Positions 1 through 7,781 are shown, numbered from the stretch's first letter. The stretch is DNA of 39,285 bases from Candidatus Gastranaerophilales bacterium (GCA_944324475.1 CALUWK010000016.1:1-39285); one strand, 5' to 3'. Notes: a model not told the origin generated them from the letters alone. Made by a program: numbers and translations.

Positions 1-3
1 AAA

Positions 4-408
4 ATGTTAATGCCTAAAAAAACAAAATTTCGTAAAAAAATGAAAGGCAATATGAAGGGAACCGAAACAAGAGGATGCTCTCTTGAATTTGGACAGTACG
101 GACTCCAAGCACTTGAACCGGCTTGGATAACTTCAAGACAAATCGAAGCTGCGCGTCGTGTAATTACAAGAAAAATTAAACGTGGCGGTAATGTATGGAT
201 TAAAATATTTCCCGATAAACCAATTACTGCGAAACCTGCGGAAACTCGTATGGGCAAAGGTAAAGGTAATCCTGAATATTGGGTTGCAGTCGTTAAACCG
301 GGACGAATTTTATTTGAAGTAGCTTTTGATGTCAAAGAAGATGCTATAGAAGCACTGGATTTAGCTGCTCAAAAATTGCCTATCAAATTAAGAGTAGTAG
401 AAAAGTAG
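4..408 (+). CDS. rplP: 50S ribosomal protein L16
   Basis: L16 is a 23S rRNA-binding protein of the large subunit near the A-site tRNA elbow. The 134 residues match the family's usual length (about 135-145). They carry the diagnostic N-terminus [12 protein letters not shown] and the conserved segments [36 protein letters not shown] and [18 protein letters not shown]. The start at base 4 was chosen because MLxPKxTKFRK is the normal L16 beginning; an ATG two codons later is the only close alternative. Its ribosome binding site lies outside the window. It is the first visible gene of the S10/spc ribosomal cluster and precedes rpmC by 7 nt. It ends in TAG. Confidence 0.98.
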   Translation: MLMPKKTKFRKKMKGNMKGTETRGCSLEFGQYGLQALEPAWITSRQIEAARRVITRKIKRGGNVWIKIFPDKPITAKPAETRMGKGKGNPEYWVAVVKPGRILFEVAFDVKEDAIEALDLAAQKLPIKLRVVEK

Positions 409-415
409 GTGCCAG

Positions 416-613
416 ATGAAACTTCAAGAAATAAAAGAAAAAACAATCGAAGAATTAAAAGAGATAATTCTAACATCAAAAAAAGAGTTATTCACCTTAA
501 AAATGGGACATAATAAATTAAAACAGTTAGAAAATACAGCTTCAATAAAAAATAAAAAAAGAGAAATAGCTCGTTTAAAAACCGTTTTAAGACAAAAAGA
601 ACTAAATGTGTAA
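416..613 (+). CDS. rpmC: 50S ribosomal protein L29
   Basis: L29 is a small, mostly helical protein at the peptide exit tunnel beside L23, where chaperones and SRP dock. The 65 residues open with MKLQEIKEKTIEELKEII and contain the family's second helix (INKKREIARLKTVLRQKE-like segment, residues about 44-62). Length and position between rplP and rpsQ are canonical. It starts 7 nt after rplP; an AGG overlapping the rplP stop is the likely ribosome binding site, which suggests translational coupling. Confidence 0.96.
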   Translation: MKLQEIKEKTIEELKEIILTSKKELFTLKMGHNKLKQLENTASIKNKKREIARLKTVLRQKELNV

Positions 614-625
614 AAGGATAACAAA

Positions 626-871
626 ATGCCTAAAAAATTAAAACAAGGAACAGTCGTAAGTGATAAAATGGAAAAAGCAATCGTAGTTGAGGTTGCAGAG
701 CATAAAGCTCATAAAAAATACAAGAAAACTATGACTTTTACAAAAAACTTTAAAGTTCGTGATGAACAAAATCAATGTCATGTAGGCGACGTAGTTACAA
801 TAATTGAATCCAAGCCATTGTCTGGGTCTATCAGATGGACTTTGGATAAAGTTGTAAGCGTTGCTAAATAG
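626..871 (+). CDS. rpsQ: 30S ribosomal protein S17
   Basis: S17 is an OB-fold primary binder of the 16S rRNA 5' domain. The 81 residues show the family pattern GTVVSDKMEKAIVVEV near the N-terminus, then HKKYKKT, and a C-terminal GDVVTIIESKPLS followed by the RWTLDKVV segment, equivalent to the usual PLSKxKRWxLxxVV. It starts 12 nt after rpmC with an AAAGGA ribosome binding site and lies in the canonical order rpmC-rpsQ-rplN. It ends in TAG. Confidence 0.97.
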   Translation: MPKKLKQGTVVSDKMEKAIVVEVAEHKAHKKYKKTMTFTKNFKVRDEQNQCHVGDVVTIIESKPLSGSIRWTLDKVVSVAK

Positions 872-892
872 TTTAAAGAAAAGGTAACGAAA

Positions 893-1261
893 ATGATACA
901 ACAAGAAACCAGATTACAAGTTGCTGATAATACGGGTGCCAAAGAACTTTTGTGCATACGTGTTATGGGCTCTAGTAATAAAAAGTACGCAAGCGTAGGT
1001 GACGTTATAGTTGCTACGGTTAAAGATGCAACACCAAATATGACAGTTAAAAAGTCTGATGTTGTTTCTGCAGTAGTTGTAAGAACAAAAGCCGACATAA
1101 AACGTAATGACGGTTCTGTTATTCGCTTTGATGACAACGCAGCAGTTATAATTTCAAAAGACGGTGCTCCAAGAGGAACTCGTGTATTTGGACCAGTTGC
1201 AAGAGAACTTAGAGAAAAGAATTTCATGAAAATCATTTCTCTGGCTCCGGAAGTAATATAA
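893..1261 (+). CDS. rplN: 50S ribosomal protein L14
   Basis: L14 binds 23S rRNA and forms inter-subunit bridges with 16S rRNA. The 122 residues are the standard family length. The start [19 protein letters not shown], the central [17 protein letters not shown] and the C-terminal [16 protein letters not shown] all match L14 closely. It is the first gene of the classical spc operon and follows rpsQ after 21 nt with an AAGGTAA-type ribosome binding site. Confidence 0.98.
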   Translation: MIQQETRLQVADNTGAKELLCIRVMGSSNKKYASVGDVIVATVKDATPNMTVKKSDVVSAVVVRTKADIKRNDGSVIRFDDNAAVIISKDGAPRGTRVFGPVARELREKNFMKIISLAPEVI

Positions 1262-1280
1262 AAAATAGGAATGAAGGAAA

Positions 1281-1631
1281 ATGGCTAAAAATACTAGATC
1301 TTTGGCAAATAAAAAACTTCACACAAAAGTAGGTGACAGAGTTATTGTTATCTCCGGCAAAGACAAAGGAAAGCAGGGCAATGTTAAGGAGGTTAACCTT
1401 ACGAACGGCACTGTCTTAGTTGATGGTGTGAATGTTGTAACAAAAGCGCAAAAAGCAAATCCAATAGCAGGAGTTCAAGGTGGATTAAATAAAATCGCAC
1501 GTCCGGTTAATGCTTCAAAAGTTATGATTTGCTGTCCGTCTTGCGAAAAAGCCACAAGAGTAAAAAAAGAAATAAAAGACGGCAAAAAAGTTCGCATTTG
1601 TAGCAAATGTGGCGAAATAATTGACGTATAG
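1281..1631 (+). CDS. rplX: 50S ribosomal protein L24 with a C-terminal zinc ribbon
   Basis: L24 is an assembly-initiating 23S rRNA-binding protein. A KOW motif lies at residues about 16-35 (KVGDRVIVISGKDKGKQG), followed by the usual NVVTKAQKANP. The 116-residue protein ends in a four-cysteine cluster (C85/C88 and C107/C110 in CPSC...CSKC), as in L24 proteins with a zinc-binding tail. It starts 19 nt after rplN with an AAGGAAA ribosome binding site. The 83-nt gap after it is much longer than other gaps in this run of genes and is predicted to fold (see 1633-1690). Confidence 0.97.
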   Translation: MAKNTRSLANKKLHTKVGDRVIVISGKDKGKQGNVKEVNLTNGTVLVDGVNVVTKAQKANPIAGVQGGLNKIARPVNASKVMICCPSCEKATRVKKEIKDGKKVRICSKCGEIIDV

Positions 1632-1632
1632 A

Positions 1633-1690
1633 CCGCAAATATGCGGGGCATTGAAATTCGACAGGTATTAAAACTAATACAGATTTTCAA
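1633..1690 (+). promoter_or_regulatory. Structured rplX-rplE intergenic RNA, candidate S8-type autoregulatory site
   Basis: Two stem-loops are readable. The first is CCGCA/TGCGG with a 4-nt loop (1633-1646). The second is a nested hairpin (1651-1690): an outer stem TTGAAATTC/GATTTTCAA with one mismatch, an asymmetric internal loop (GACAG on the left, a single A on the right), and an apical stem GTATTA/TAATAC closed by AAAC. Neither is followed by a T run, so they are not simple terminators. In E. coli, S8 represses the spc operon by binding an mRNA structure at this same rplX-rplE junction. Equivalence here is inferred from position and shape only. Confidence 0.5.
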
Positions 1691-1714
1691 AGGCTAAAAA
1701 AAAGGGAAAATAAG

Positions 1715-2272
1715 ATGTCTGAAAAACATACAGGTAATTTAAAAAACCATTATGTAAACAATGTAAGAGCAAAATTAAAAGAGGAATTTTCATATTCAAA
1801 CGATATGCAAATTCCAAAAATGGTTAAAATTGTTCTCAATATGGGTGTAGGAGAAGCTTCGCACAATTCAAAACTTGCAGAAAACATTGTAAATCAATTA
1901 ACAAAAATTGCAGGACAAAAAGCTCTTTCAACAAAAGCAAAAAAATCAATCGCTTCTTATAAATTAAGAGAAGGAATGCCAGTTGGTGCAATGGTTACAC
2001 TAAGAGGCGACAGGATGTATGATTTCTTTCAAAAATTGGTGTGCGTTGTACTTCCGCGTATCCGTGACTTTAGAGGTGTTAGTCCTAAAAGTTTTGATGG
2101 CAGAGGAAATTATACCTTTGGCTTAAAAGAGCAGTCATTGTTCCCCGAGATTCATTATGAAGAAGTAGATATAGTGAAAGGTATGAACGTTTCCATAATT
2201 ACAACAGCAAGAACAGATGAAGAAGCAAGAGCATTATTAAAACATCTAGGTATGCCCTTTAAACAAAAATAA
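1715..2272 (+). CDS. rplE: 50S ribosomal protein L5
   Basis: L5 binds 5S rRNA and contacts P-site tRNA at the central protuberance. The 185 residues include the conserved [57 protein letters not shown] and the C-terminal [18 protein letters not shown]. Length is typical (about 180). The gene follows an 83-nt structured gap after rplX and has an AAAGGGAAAA ribosome binding site. It precedes rpsN by 20 nt. Confidence 0.98.
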   Translation: MSEKHTGNLKNHYVNNVRAKLKEEFSYSNDMQIPKMVKIVLNMGVGEASHNSKLAENIVNQLTKIAGQKALSTKAKKSIASYKLREGMPVGAMVTLRGDRMYDFFQKLVCVVLPRIRDFRGVSPKSFDGRGNYTFGLKEQSLFPEIHYEEVDIVKGMNVSIITTARTDEEARALLKHLGMPFKQK

Positions 2273-2292
2273 CAAAAAGGAGATAAAAATAA

Positions 2293-2499
2293 ATGGCTAA
2301 AAAAGCAATGATTAATAAAGAACAAAGAAGAGAAGCTTTGGCTGCTAAGGGTAAATACCCAAAAGTTAGACTTCACAATCGTTGTTCTATCTGCGGAAGA
2401 CCTCATGGTTTTCACCGTGATTTCGGAATTTGCAGAATTTGCCTAAGAAAAATGGCGCATCAAGGCTTATTACCAGGTGTCACAAAGGCATCTTGGTAA
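2293..2499 (+). CDS. rpsN: 30S ribosomal protein S14, zinc-binding form
   Basis: S14 is a late-assembly head protein of the small subunit. At 68 residues it is the short form, and it keeps two CxxC pairs (C31/C34 and C47/C50, in CSICGRP and CRICLRK), which bind zinc in type-Z S14. The C-terminus [11 protein letters not shown] is characteristic. An AAGGAG ribosome binding site precedes the ATG. It is the last gene before a strong terminator, which separates it from rpsH although the two are normally contiguous. Confidence 0.97.
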   Translation: MAKKAMINKEQRREALAAKGKYPKVRLHNRCSICGRPHGFHRDFGICRICLRKMAHQGLLPGVTKASW

Positions 2500-2512
2500 G
2501 AAATGCAAATTT

Positions 2513-2546
2513 AAAACAAAGACCCTTTAATAAGGGTCTTTGTTTT
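2513..2546 (+). terminator. Intrinsic terminator after rpsN, possibly bidirectional
   Basis: A 15-bp perfect inverted repeat (AAAACAAAGACCCTT / AAGGGTCTTTGTTTT) with a 4-nt loop lies 14 nt after the rpsN stop. The right arm ends in TTTT and the left arm begins with AAAA, so it can serve both rpsN (+) and the convergent small gene at 2599-2829 (-). It ends the upstream ribosomal transcription unit. Confidence 0.88.
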
Positions 2547-2598
2547 ACTGTTACAAATACAACAACACTAAATATATCAATATAATATTTTAATATTT

Positions 2599-2829
2599 TT
2601 AAGATTTAACTTCATGTATGCCATAGTCGGCATTTGCTCTAACAAATGCATCAGCAAAATCAGAAGATTTGCAATCCTTAAATACAAGTTCTTTATTTAA
2701 ATCATCAACCAAATGAACACTAGTACCTAAAGGTAAAATTTTAGAATTAGTACCTGAAATATATGCAATTCTATCAGTATTAACATAAGTATCCTTGCAT
2801 TTTATTAACCCACCCATAAAATTAATCAT
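2599..2829 (-). CDS. Small unknown protein encoded antisense within the ribosomal protein cluster
   Basis: The 76-residue product is not recognised. It opens with MINFMGGLIKCKDTYVNTDR and continues through IAYISG, SVHLVDDLNKELVFKD and ADAFVRA to IHEVKS. The pattern of short beta strands (YVNTDRIAYI, TSVHLVDD, ELVFKD) followed by a helix resembles small beta-rich domains such as FlbD-like proteins, but I cannot assign it. A ribosome binding site AGAAAGGA lies 11 nt before the ATG on the minus strand. It points against the surrounding ribosomal genes and shares the terminator at 2513-2546 with rpsN. A TATAAT-like -10 for it may lie at 2873-2878 (minus strand), though no good -35 was found. Confidence 0.72.
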   Translation of the reverse strand: MINFMGGLIKCKDTYVNTDRIAYISGTNSKILPLGTSVHLVDDLNKELVFKDCKSSDFADAFVRANADYGIHEVKS

Positions 2830-2958
2830 ATGAATTTCAATCCTTTCTAATAAAAACTACATGAATACAAAAATTATAATTATTTTTACTCGCTACATGT
2901 ATAAAAAAATTAATAAAATTTAACAAATATTTGCAAAAAAAATATGTTTAAAATAAGA

Positions 2959-2997
2959 TATAATAGCTTACACTAAACTACAAGGCTTATGTCCTTG
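2959..2997 (+). promoter_or_regulatory. Probable rpsH promoter -10 and 5' UTR hairpin
   Basis: A perfect TATAAT (2959-2964) lies about 50 nt before the rpsH start, in the only gap where the ribosomal cluster could restart after the antisense gene. The -35 is poor: TTGCAA at 2931-2936 is 22 nt away, too far for a good match. Downstream, CAAGG/CCTTG with a 7-nt loop (2981-2997) would form a small hairpin in the leader, and the GAAAGGA ribosome binding site follows it. Confidence 0.5.
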
Positions 2998-3016
2998 CAA
3001 GTAGAAAGGAAAACAA

Positions 3017-3412
3017 ATGACAATCAATGATCCAATTTCAGACGCTCTAACGCGTATTAGAAATGCAAATTTAGTAAAACATGAAAATGTTTCAATGCCG
3101 CACTCAAACTTAAAAGAAGAATTAATTAAAGTTCTTCAAAAAGAAGGTTACATTGAATCATATCTTGTTGAAGAAAAAAACAAATTTAAATTTATCAATG
3201 TAACTCTCAAATATCAAAACAATCAACCTGTAATTACAGGTTTACAAAGAGTTTCAAAACCAGGTTTAAGAGTATACTCAAAAGCCAAAAATATGCCAAG
3301 AGTATTTGATGGTATGGGTATTGCTGTTATATCAACATCAAAAGGTTTAATGACAGAAAAAGAAGCACGTACAAACAAGCTCGGTGGCGAAGTTCTTTGT
3401 TATGTATGGTAG
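3017..3412 (+). CDS. rpsH: 30S ribosomal protein S8
   Basis: S8 is a central-domain 16S rRNA binder, and in E. coli also the translational repressor of the spc operon. The 131 residues match the family length. The N-terminus NDPISDALTRIRNANLVKHE, the central RVSKPGLRVYSK and the C-terminal STSKGLMTEKEARTNKLGGE are diagnostic. It is separated from rpsN by a terminator, an antisense gene and its own probable promoter, so its expression may be uncoupled from rplE and rpsN. It ends in TAG. Confidence 0.98.
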   Translation: MTINDPISDALTRIRNANLVKHENVSMPHSNLKEELIKVLQKEGYIESYLVEEKNKFKFINVTLKYQNNQPVITGLQRVSKPGLRVYSKAKNMPRVFDGMGIAVISTSKGLMTEKEARTNKLGGEVLCYVW

Positions 3413-3425
3413 TATAAAGGGTTAA

Positions 3426-3440
3426 ATCGTTTAAAACGAT
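3426..3440 (+). other. Short stem-loop between rpsH and rplF
   Basis: ATCGTT/AACGAT with a 3-nt loop forms a 6-bp hairpin in the 67-nt gap between rpsH and rplF. No T run follows, so termination is unlikely. It could stabilise or process the mRNA, but no function is shown. Confidence 0.35.
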
Positions 3441-3479
3441 GCGTTCCCGCTTAGATAAATGAAGCAAAAGGAGAAAACT

Positions 3480-4019
3480 ATGTCAAGAATAGGCAAATTA
3501 CCAATTTCAATACCCGAAGGTGTTGAAGTGAAAATCACAGGCAATACGTTAACAGCCAAAGGTCCAAAAGGTGAAGAATCCGTTACTTTACCTGATGAAA
3601 TAGAAGTAAAAATCGAAGAAAAAGAAGTTATAGTAAACCGCAAAGCAGACGACAGAAAATCAAGAAGCTTACATGGTTTATTTAGAACTTTGATTTTTAA
3701 TGCTATAATAGGTGTTAAAACACCATTTGAGAAAAAACTTGAAATAGTTGGTGTTGGATACCGTGCCGCTATGCAAGGAAATTCCATCAATCTTTCTTTA
3801 GGATATTCACACCCTATTATAATAGAGCCACCAAAAGGTATAACTATAGCGGTTGAAGCTAATACAAAAATAACAGTTTCAGGTTCCAACAAACAAATGG
3901 TTGGCGATATTGCAGCATTAATTCGCTCTAAACGTCCACCTGAAGTATACAAAGGAAAAGGCGTTAAATATGAAGGCGAATATATTGCTCGCAAAGCAGG
4001 AAAAGCAGGTAAGAAATAA
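3480..4019 (+). CDS. rplF: 50S ribosomal protein L6
   Basis: L6 sits near the sarcin-ricin loop and the factor-binding region of the large subunit. The ATG at 3480 was chosen because it gives the family start MSRIGKLPISIPEGV and has an AAGGAG ribosome binding site 6 nt upstream; an in-frame ATG at 3459 would add seven non-family residues. The product is 179 residues, the normal length. Conserved segments include LTAKGPKGEES, EIVGVGYRAAMQG, NLSLGYSHPI and the C-terminal RPPEVYKGKGVKYEGE. Confidence 0.97.
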   Translation: MSRIGKLPISIPEGVEVKITGNTLTAKGPKGEESVTLPDEIEVKIEEKEVIVNRKADDRKSRSLHGLFRTLIFNAIIGVKTPFEKKLEIVGVGYRAAMQGNSINLSLGYSHPIIIEPPKGITIAVEANTKITVSGSNKQMVGDIAALIRSKRPPEVYKGKGVKYEGEYIARKAGKAGKK

Positions 4020-4028
4020 TAATCAACA

Positions 4029-4134
4029 TGTTTGTGATAATTAATTTAAATTACCGCAAACACTGTAAAAACGACCAAATAAATAATATAAAGTTGCCAA
4101 CATAAACCGTCCAGAACAAAAAAGGAAACGGTTT
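4029..4134 (+). other. Structured 132-nt gap between rplF and rplR
   Basis: Two inverted repeats are visible. The first (4029-4062) is a stem of about 14 positions, TGTTTGTGATAATT/AATTACCGCAAACA, interrupted by one A-C mismatch and closed by a 6-nt loop. The second (4104-4134) is AAACCGT/ACGGTTT with a 17-nt loop, ending just before the rplR ribosome binding site. A TATAAA at 4087-4092 with a weak TGTAAA 17 nt upstream could be a promoter. Neither hairpin has a T run. Whether this is an attenuator, a repressor site or a promoter region is not decided by the sequence. Confidence 0.4.
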
Positions 4135-4151
4135 TGGTGAAAGGAAAGAAA

Positions 4152-4514
4152 ATGATTAAACAAGTGAACAAAAAAACACAAACAAGAAAAAGACATCAAA
4201 GAGTGCGTCTTAAAATTTCAGGAGATGCTCAATGGCCACGTTTAGCCGTATATCGTTCGACAAAACACATATATGCTCAAATCATAGATGATGTTAAAGG
4301 TGTAACTCTTGTTTCTTCTTCATCAAAAGTTAAAGAACTTAACTTAAAGCATGGTGGAAATATCGAGTCAGCCAAAATCGTAGGTGCAGACATTGCTAAA
4401 AAAGCGTTGAGCAATGGAATTGAAGGCGTTGTATTTGATAGAGGCGGATTCTTATTCCATGGAAGAGTAGCCGCTCTGGCAGATGCAGCAAGAGAAGCAG
4501 GGTTGCAATTCTAA
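4152..4514 (+). CDS. rplR: 50S ribosomal protein L18
   Basis: L18 binds 5S rRNA together with L5. From the ATG at 4152 the product is 120 residues, typical for the family. An AAAGGA ribosome binding site lies 6 nt upstream; an upstream TTG (4134) in frame overlaps the hairpin and is less likely. Conserved segments are [31 protein letters not shown] and the C-terminal [20 protein letters not shown] followed by REAGLQF. The gene is followed directly by a terminator, and the normally adjacent rpsE, rpmD, rplO and secY are absent. Confidence 0.97.
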   Translation: MIKQVNKKTQTRKRHQRVRLKISGDAQWPRLAVYRSTKHIYAQIIDDVKGVTLVSSSSKVKELNLKHGGNIESAKIVGADIAKKALSNGIEGVVFDRGGFLFHGRVAALADAAREAGLQF

Positions 4515-4526
4515 TTAAATAAAATA

Positions 4527-4560
4527 TTAAAAAACCTCAGAATTTTCTGAGGTTTTTTAA
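4527..4560 (+). terminator. Intrinsic terminator after rplR
   Basis: An inverted repeat TTAAAAAACCTCAGA...TCTGAGGTTTTTTAA lies 12 nt after the rplR stop. The GC-containing core CCTCAG/CTGAGG is followed by six T residues. It closes the ribosomal protein transcription unit before cysE. Confidence 0.92.
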
Positions 4561-4632
4561 TATAATCCAACACAATAATAATTGATAAACGACCATATTA
4601 TTGTTAATATTTATAAAAAATAAGGAAAAAAA

Positions 4633-5268
4633 ATGGCAATAATAAGATGGATTAATACAATAATTGAAGATATTAATACAATCAAAGAAAAAGATGCAGC
4701 CGCAAAAAGCATTATTGAAGTCATCCTTTTATACCAAGGATTTCATGTGCTACTTGCGCACAGAATAGCACACAAACTCTTAAGCTGGAAAATACCTTTT
4801 ATACCAAGACTAATCTCACAAATAGCAAGATTTTTAACAGGTATAGAAATTCATCCGGCGGCAACCATAGGAAAAAGATTTTTTATAGACCATGGCATGG
4901 GAGTTGTAATTGGAGAAACAACAATAATTGGTGATGATGTCCTAATATACCAAGGCGTAACACTTGGAGGAACAGGAAAAGACTTAGGCAAAAGGCATCC
5001 CACACTTGGTAATTTTGTAACCGTAGGTGCAGGCGCAAAAGTTCTAGGCAATATAACCATTGGAGATTACTCATCCATAGGTGCAGGCTCAGTCGTAATC
5101 GATAATGTACCCGAACATTGCACAGTAGTTGGAATTCCCGGGCGAATAGTTAAACAGAAAAAATACATTCAAGGACAACTCCAACACAACCGCATACCTG
5201 ACCCCATTTCATGTGAATTAAACAGACTAAAATACGAAGTTAAAGAATTACAAAAAAAAATTAATTAG
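4633..5268 (+). CDS. cysE: Serine O-acetyltransferase
   Basis: CysE transfers acetyl from acetyl-CoA to L-serine, the first committed step of cysteine synthesis in the cytoplasm. The 211-residue protein is the short form common outside the gamma-proteobacteria. An N-terminal helical part (residues 1-65) leads into a left-handed beta helix built of hexapeptide repeats (about 70-165). The signature residues D86/H87 ([17 protein letters not shown]) and H122 (GKRHPTLGN) form the active site. An AAGGAAAAAA ribosome binding site precedes the ATG. It is monocistronic or begins a new unit after the rplR terminator. It ends in TAG. Confidence 0.94.
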   Translation: MAIIRWINTIIEDINTIKEKDAAAKSIIEVILLYQGFHVLLAHRIAHKLLSWKIPFIPRLISQIARFLTGIEIHPAATIGKRFFIDHGMGVVIGETTIIGDDVLIYQGVTLGGTGKDLGKRHPTLGNFVTVGAGAKVLGNITIGDYSSIGAGSVVIDNVPEHCTVVGIPGRIVKQKKYIQGQLQHNRIPDPISCELNRLKYEVKELQKKIN

Positions 5269-5337
5269 TAAGAGCAAAAAATTTTTTTTACAAGCTTTTT
5301 AGTAATAAAATAAATGCTGGGAAAAAAGGATAAAAAG

Positions 5338-6219
5338 ATGATTAATTGTACGTACGCAAGCATGAATAGCAAAAATAAGAAGATACAAAGAATTAAAAGA
5401 CTGGCTCTTATAGCAACTACTGCTCTTGCTGTAGGGACAGCAATATACCTAATAAAAAATAGAACACTTAAAAAAGATATTTTTACAAAAACCGAAAAAA
5501 ATATTAATACCCAAACTAATCCAAATATTCCAAGTGTAAAACAAAATGCAAAAATTGAGAATCAAACTCCAACAGCAGCTATAAAAAATTACTATTTTCA
5601 AAAAGGAAAAGCCTACAATAATGATGGAAGCCTTTTTTCAGGAATAATAACAGAAAAAACAAAATCCTCAGATACATTTGAAATTGCATATAAAGATGGA
5701 CTACCTCAAACATCCACAAAAAATGGAAAACTTATGAAAAAATGGGGCTATTCAAAAACAAATGAAGAAATTCCGAGCACAAAAATAGAAATAGAAGAAT
5801 ATGATGGAGACCAAAACATAGCAAAAAAAACTTACCTTTTTATAAGAAACAGATTAAAAAGATTAATAACAGCAGATTATAACAAAAAAACTCTTAATGC
5901 TACTGATTTTTCAAACGAAGGTAAAATAAAAAGAAAAACAAATTATTTTGCAAATTTTAGTCCGAATTCAAGAGCCCTTAATGAAGAAATAGAGTCTCAA
6001 ACCGAATATGATAAAACTGGAAATGTCATTAGCAAAATTCAATTTCACCCCTTTGACAGATGCAACATTACCGTAAATAACGAAACCAAGGACGGAATTT
6101 ATCGTGGACATAGCATAAATTTTGACAGATCCGACTCACTTGTGGATATAATGGTTCCAAAATCAAAAAACCGCTTCATAAGAAGTTTATCAAATTTTAC
6201 AAGAGGATTTAAAAATTAA
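5338..6219 (+). CDS. Unknown membrane-anchored protein with MORN-like segments
   Basis: The 293-residue product is not recognised. A basic N-terminus is followed by one membrane helix at about residues 23-40 (LALIATTALAVGTAIYLIKN), then a Lys/Asn/Thr-rich region. A part around residues 95-145 (NDGSLFSGIITEK, AYKDGLPQTSTKNGKLMKKW) resembles the strand-turn repeats of MORN/YwqK proteins, and later segments (TEYDKTGNVISKIQF) look similar. The inferred topology is a short cytoplasmic start with the bulk outside. The ATG at 5338 has an AAAAGGA site 7 nt upstream and is preferred over the in-frame ATG at 5314, which lacks one. Its stop is only 2 nt from the end of the convergent emrB. Confidence 0.75.
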   Translation: MINCTYASMNSKNKKIQRIKRLALIATTALAVGTAIYLIKNRTLKKDIFTKTEKNINTQTNPNIPSVKQNAKIENQTPTAAIKNYYFQKGKAYNNDGSLFSGIITEKTKSSDTFEIAYKDGLPQTSTKNGKLMKKWGYSKTNEEIPSTKIEIEEYDGDQNIAKKTYLFIRNRLKRLITADYNKKTLNATDFSNEGKIKRKTNYFANFSPNSRALNEEIESQTEYDKTGNVISKIQFHPFDRCNITVNNETKDGIYRGHSINFDRSDSLVDIMVPKSKNRFIRSLSNFTRGFKN

Positions 6220-6221
6220 TG

Positions 6222-7757
6222 CTATTCTGCTTTATTTTTCATTAAAAAACACAATGGAATAAAAATTAAACAAATCAATGAAAATATAGCAAAAACATCT
6301 ACATAACTCATTAACTTTGCTTGAACTATAAGATTATGATACAAAATCCCATTTGCCTTTTTAAAGGCAACTGCTTGAGGAAAAAAATTAGACAATTTTG
6401 AAGATAACGTAGCCAATCTCACAATGAAAGTTTGATTCAAAGAACTTAAATTACCAATTAAATAATTTTGATGAACTTGCGAAAAAGCAATTATTAAAGC
6501 ATTTGTAACAGAAATTGTAAAAGCCGTTACAACACATTTTGATAAAGAATGAAGCCCTGCAGCAACCGCCAACTTTTCTTTTGGAACTGTTGCAAGTGCC
6601 AATTTTGTTATAGGAATAAATGCAAACATGATACCTGCGCCAAGAATTATATTTGGCAAAACAAAATATGTAAATGAAACTTGTAAATTAAGTTGAGTAA
6701 AACTGTATGTGCTAATTAAAAGAAGAATGTAGCCAATTCCTGCAATAATACGATTATCTATAAACTCACACAGTTTAGAAACAATAACCATAAAAACTAT
6801 GCAAGATAGTGCACGAGAAGCCAAACTTAACCCTGCAAGCTCAGCATTATAGCCCATCAAACTTTGAACAAATCCCGGCAAAGTAGATAAGGTCATATAT
6901 GCCAACATATTTACACCAGAGCCCAACACTGTACCAAGACAAAAATTCCAATCTTTAAAAATTCTAAAATCAGTTATGGCATTTTTATACTCTAATTCCC
7001 ACACAATAAAAAATATCATTGAACAAACAGAAAAACCGCTCAACCAACAAATCCAAGTACAATCAAACCAACCATATTGAGCACCCTTATCTAAAACAGT
7101 CTGCATTGGCAAAAGCCACAAAATTAGAGCACTAAAACCAATAATATCAAATCTGTCAACTTTTTGCCGCAAAGTACTGTTCATAACATTGCAATGCACC
7201 ATAACTATAGACATAATAACTACAGGGATATTTATTATAAAAATCCACTCCCAACACAAATGTTCAACCAAAAAACCACCAACAGCAGGTCCTAGTATGG
7301 CAGATACCATAACTCCGAGCCCAAAAATACCCATGGCTGTAGCTTGAAGCCTTTTTGGAAAAGTTTGTATTAAAATAGCCTGACTTAAAGGCATAAATGG
7401 TCCACCCCCAATACCTTGAACAATTCTACCAATAATTAAAATATTCAAAGAAGGAGCAATAAAACAAATAACAGAACCCAAAGCAAAAATTACACTTATA
7501 GCCTTAAGCAACTTTCTTCTTGAAAACTTATTTTCAAGCCACCCTGTAATTGGAAGCATCATAGCATGAGCGATCATATAGCTTGTTATAACCCAATTAG
7601 CCTCATCTCTGGTTGAGCCAAACTGCCCTGCGATGTATGGGATAGCGACATTAACGGAAGATGAAGCAAGCATTGAAAAAACAGTCGGAAGCATAACCGA
7701 TATAGTTACCAACCATAAAGGAATATTCAATTTTTCATATAAAGTCTTTGTTTGCAT
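6222..7757 (-). CDS. emrB: MFS drug efflux permease, DHA2 family (EmrB-like)
   Basis: This is a proton-driven multidrug exporter of the 14-helix DHA2 subfamily, the inner-membrane part of a tripartite pump. The 511 residues are the usual length, with hydrophobic segments throughout. Visible motifs are motif A GWLENKFSRR (residues 72-81), motif B beginning R111 (RIVQGIGGGP), and the antiporter motif C GLGVMVSAILGPAVGG (146-161). It is the last gene of a leftward marR-emrA-emrB operon, 24 nt after emrA, with only a weak ribosome binding site. The substrate cannot be read from sequence. It ends in TAG. Confidence 0.93.
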   Translation of the reverse strand: MQTKTLYEKLNIPLWLVTISVMLPTVFSMLASSSVNVAIPYIAGQFGSTRDEANWVITSYMIAHAMMLPITGWLENKFSRRKLLKAISVIFALGSVICFIAPSLNILIIGRIVQGIGGGPFMPLSQAILIQTFPKRLQATAMGIFGLGVMVSAILGPAVGGFLVEHLCWEWIFIINIPVVIMSIVMVHCNVMNSTLRQKVDRFDIIGFSALILWLLPMQTVLDKGAQYGWFDCTWICWLSGFSVCSMIFFIVWELEYKNAITDFRIFKDWNFCLGTVLGSGVNMLAYMTLSTLPGFVQSLMGYNAELAGLSLASRALSCIVFMVIVSKLCEFIDNRIIAGIGYILLLISTYSFTQLNLQVSFTYFVLPNIILGAGIMFAFIPITKLALATVPKEKLAVAAGLHSLSKCVVTAFTISVTNALIIAFSQVHQNYLIGNLSSLNQTFIVRLATLSSKLSNFFPQAVAFKKANGILYHNLIVQAKLMSYVDVFAIFSLICLIFIPLCFLMKNKAE

Positions 7758-7781
7758 TATTAAAAATATTACAGTTTAAAA

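Noticed and set aside
778-1236. 152-codon open frame antisense to rplN
   Set aside because: Fully inside a certain ribosomal gene, with no family resemblance and no initiation signal.
3431-3994. 187-codon open frame antisense to rplF
   Set aside because: It mirrors rplF almost completely, gives a low-complexity hydrophobic/Ser-rich product and has no ribosome binding site. rplF is certain, so this is a shadow frame.
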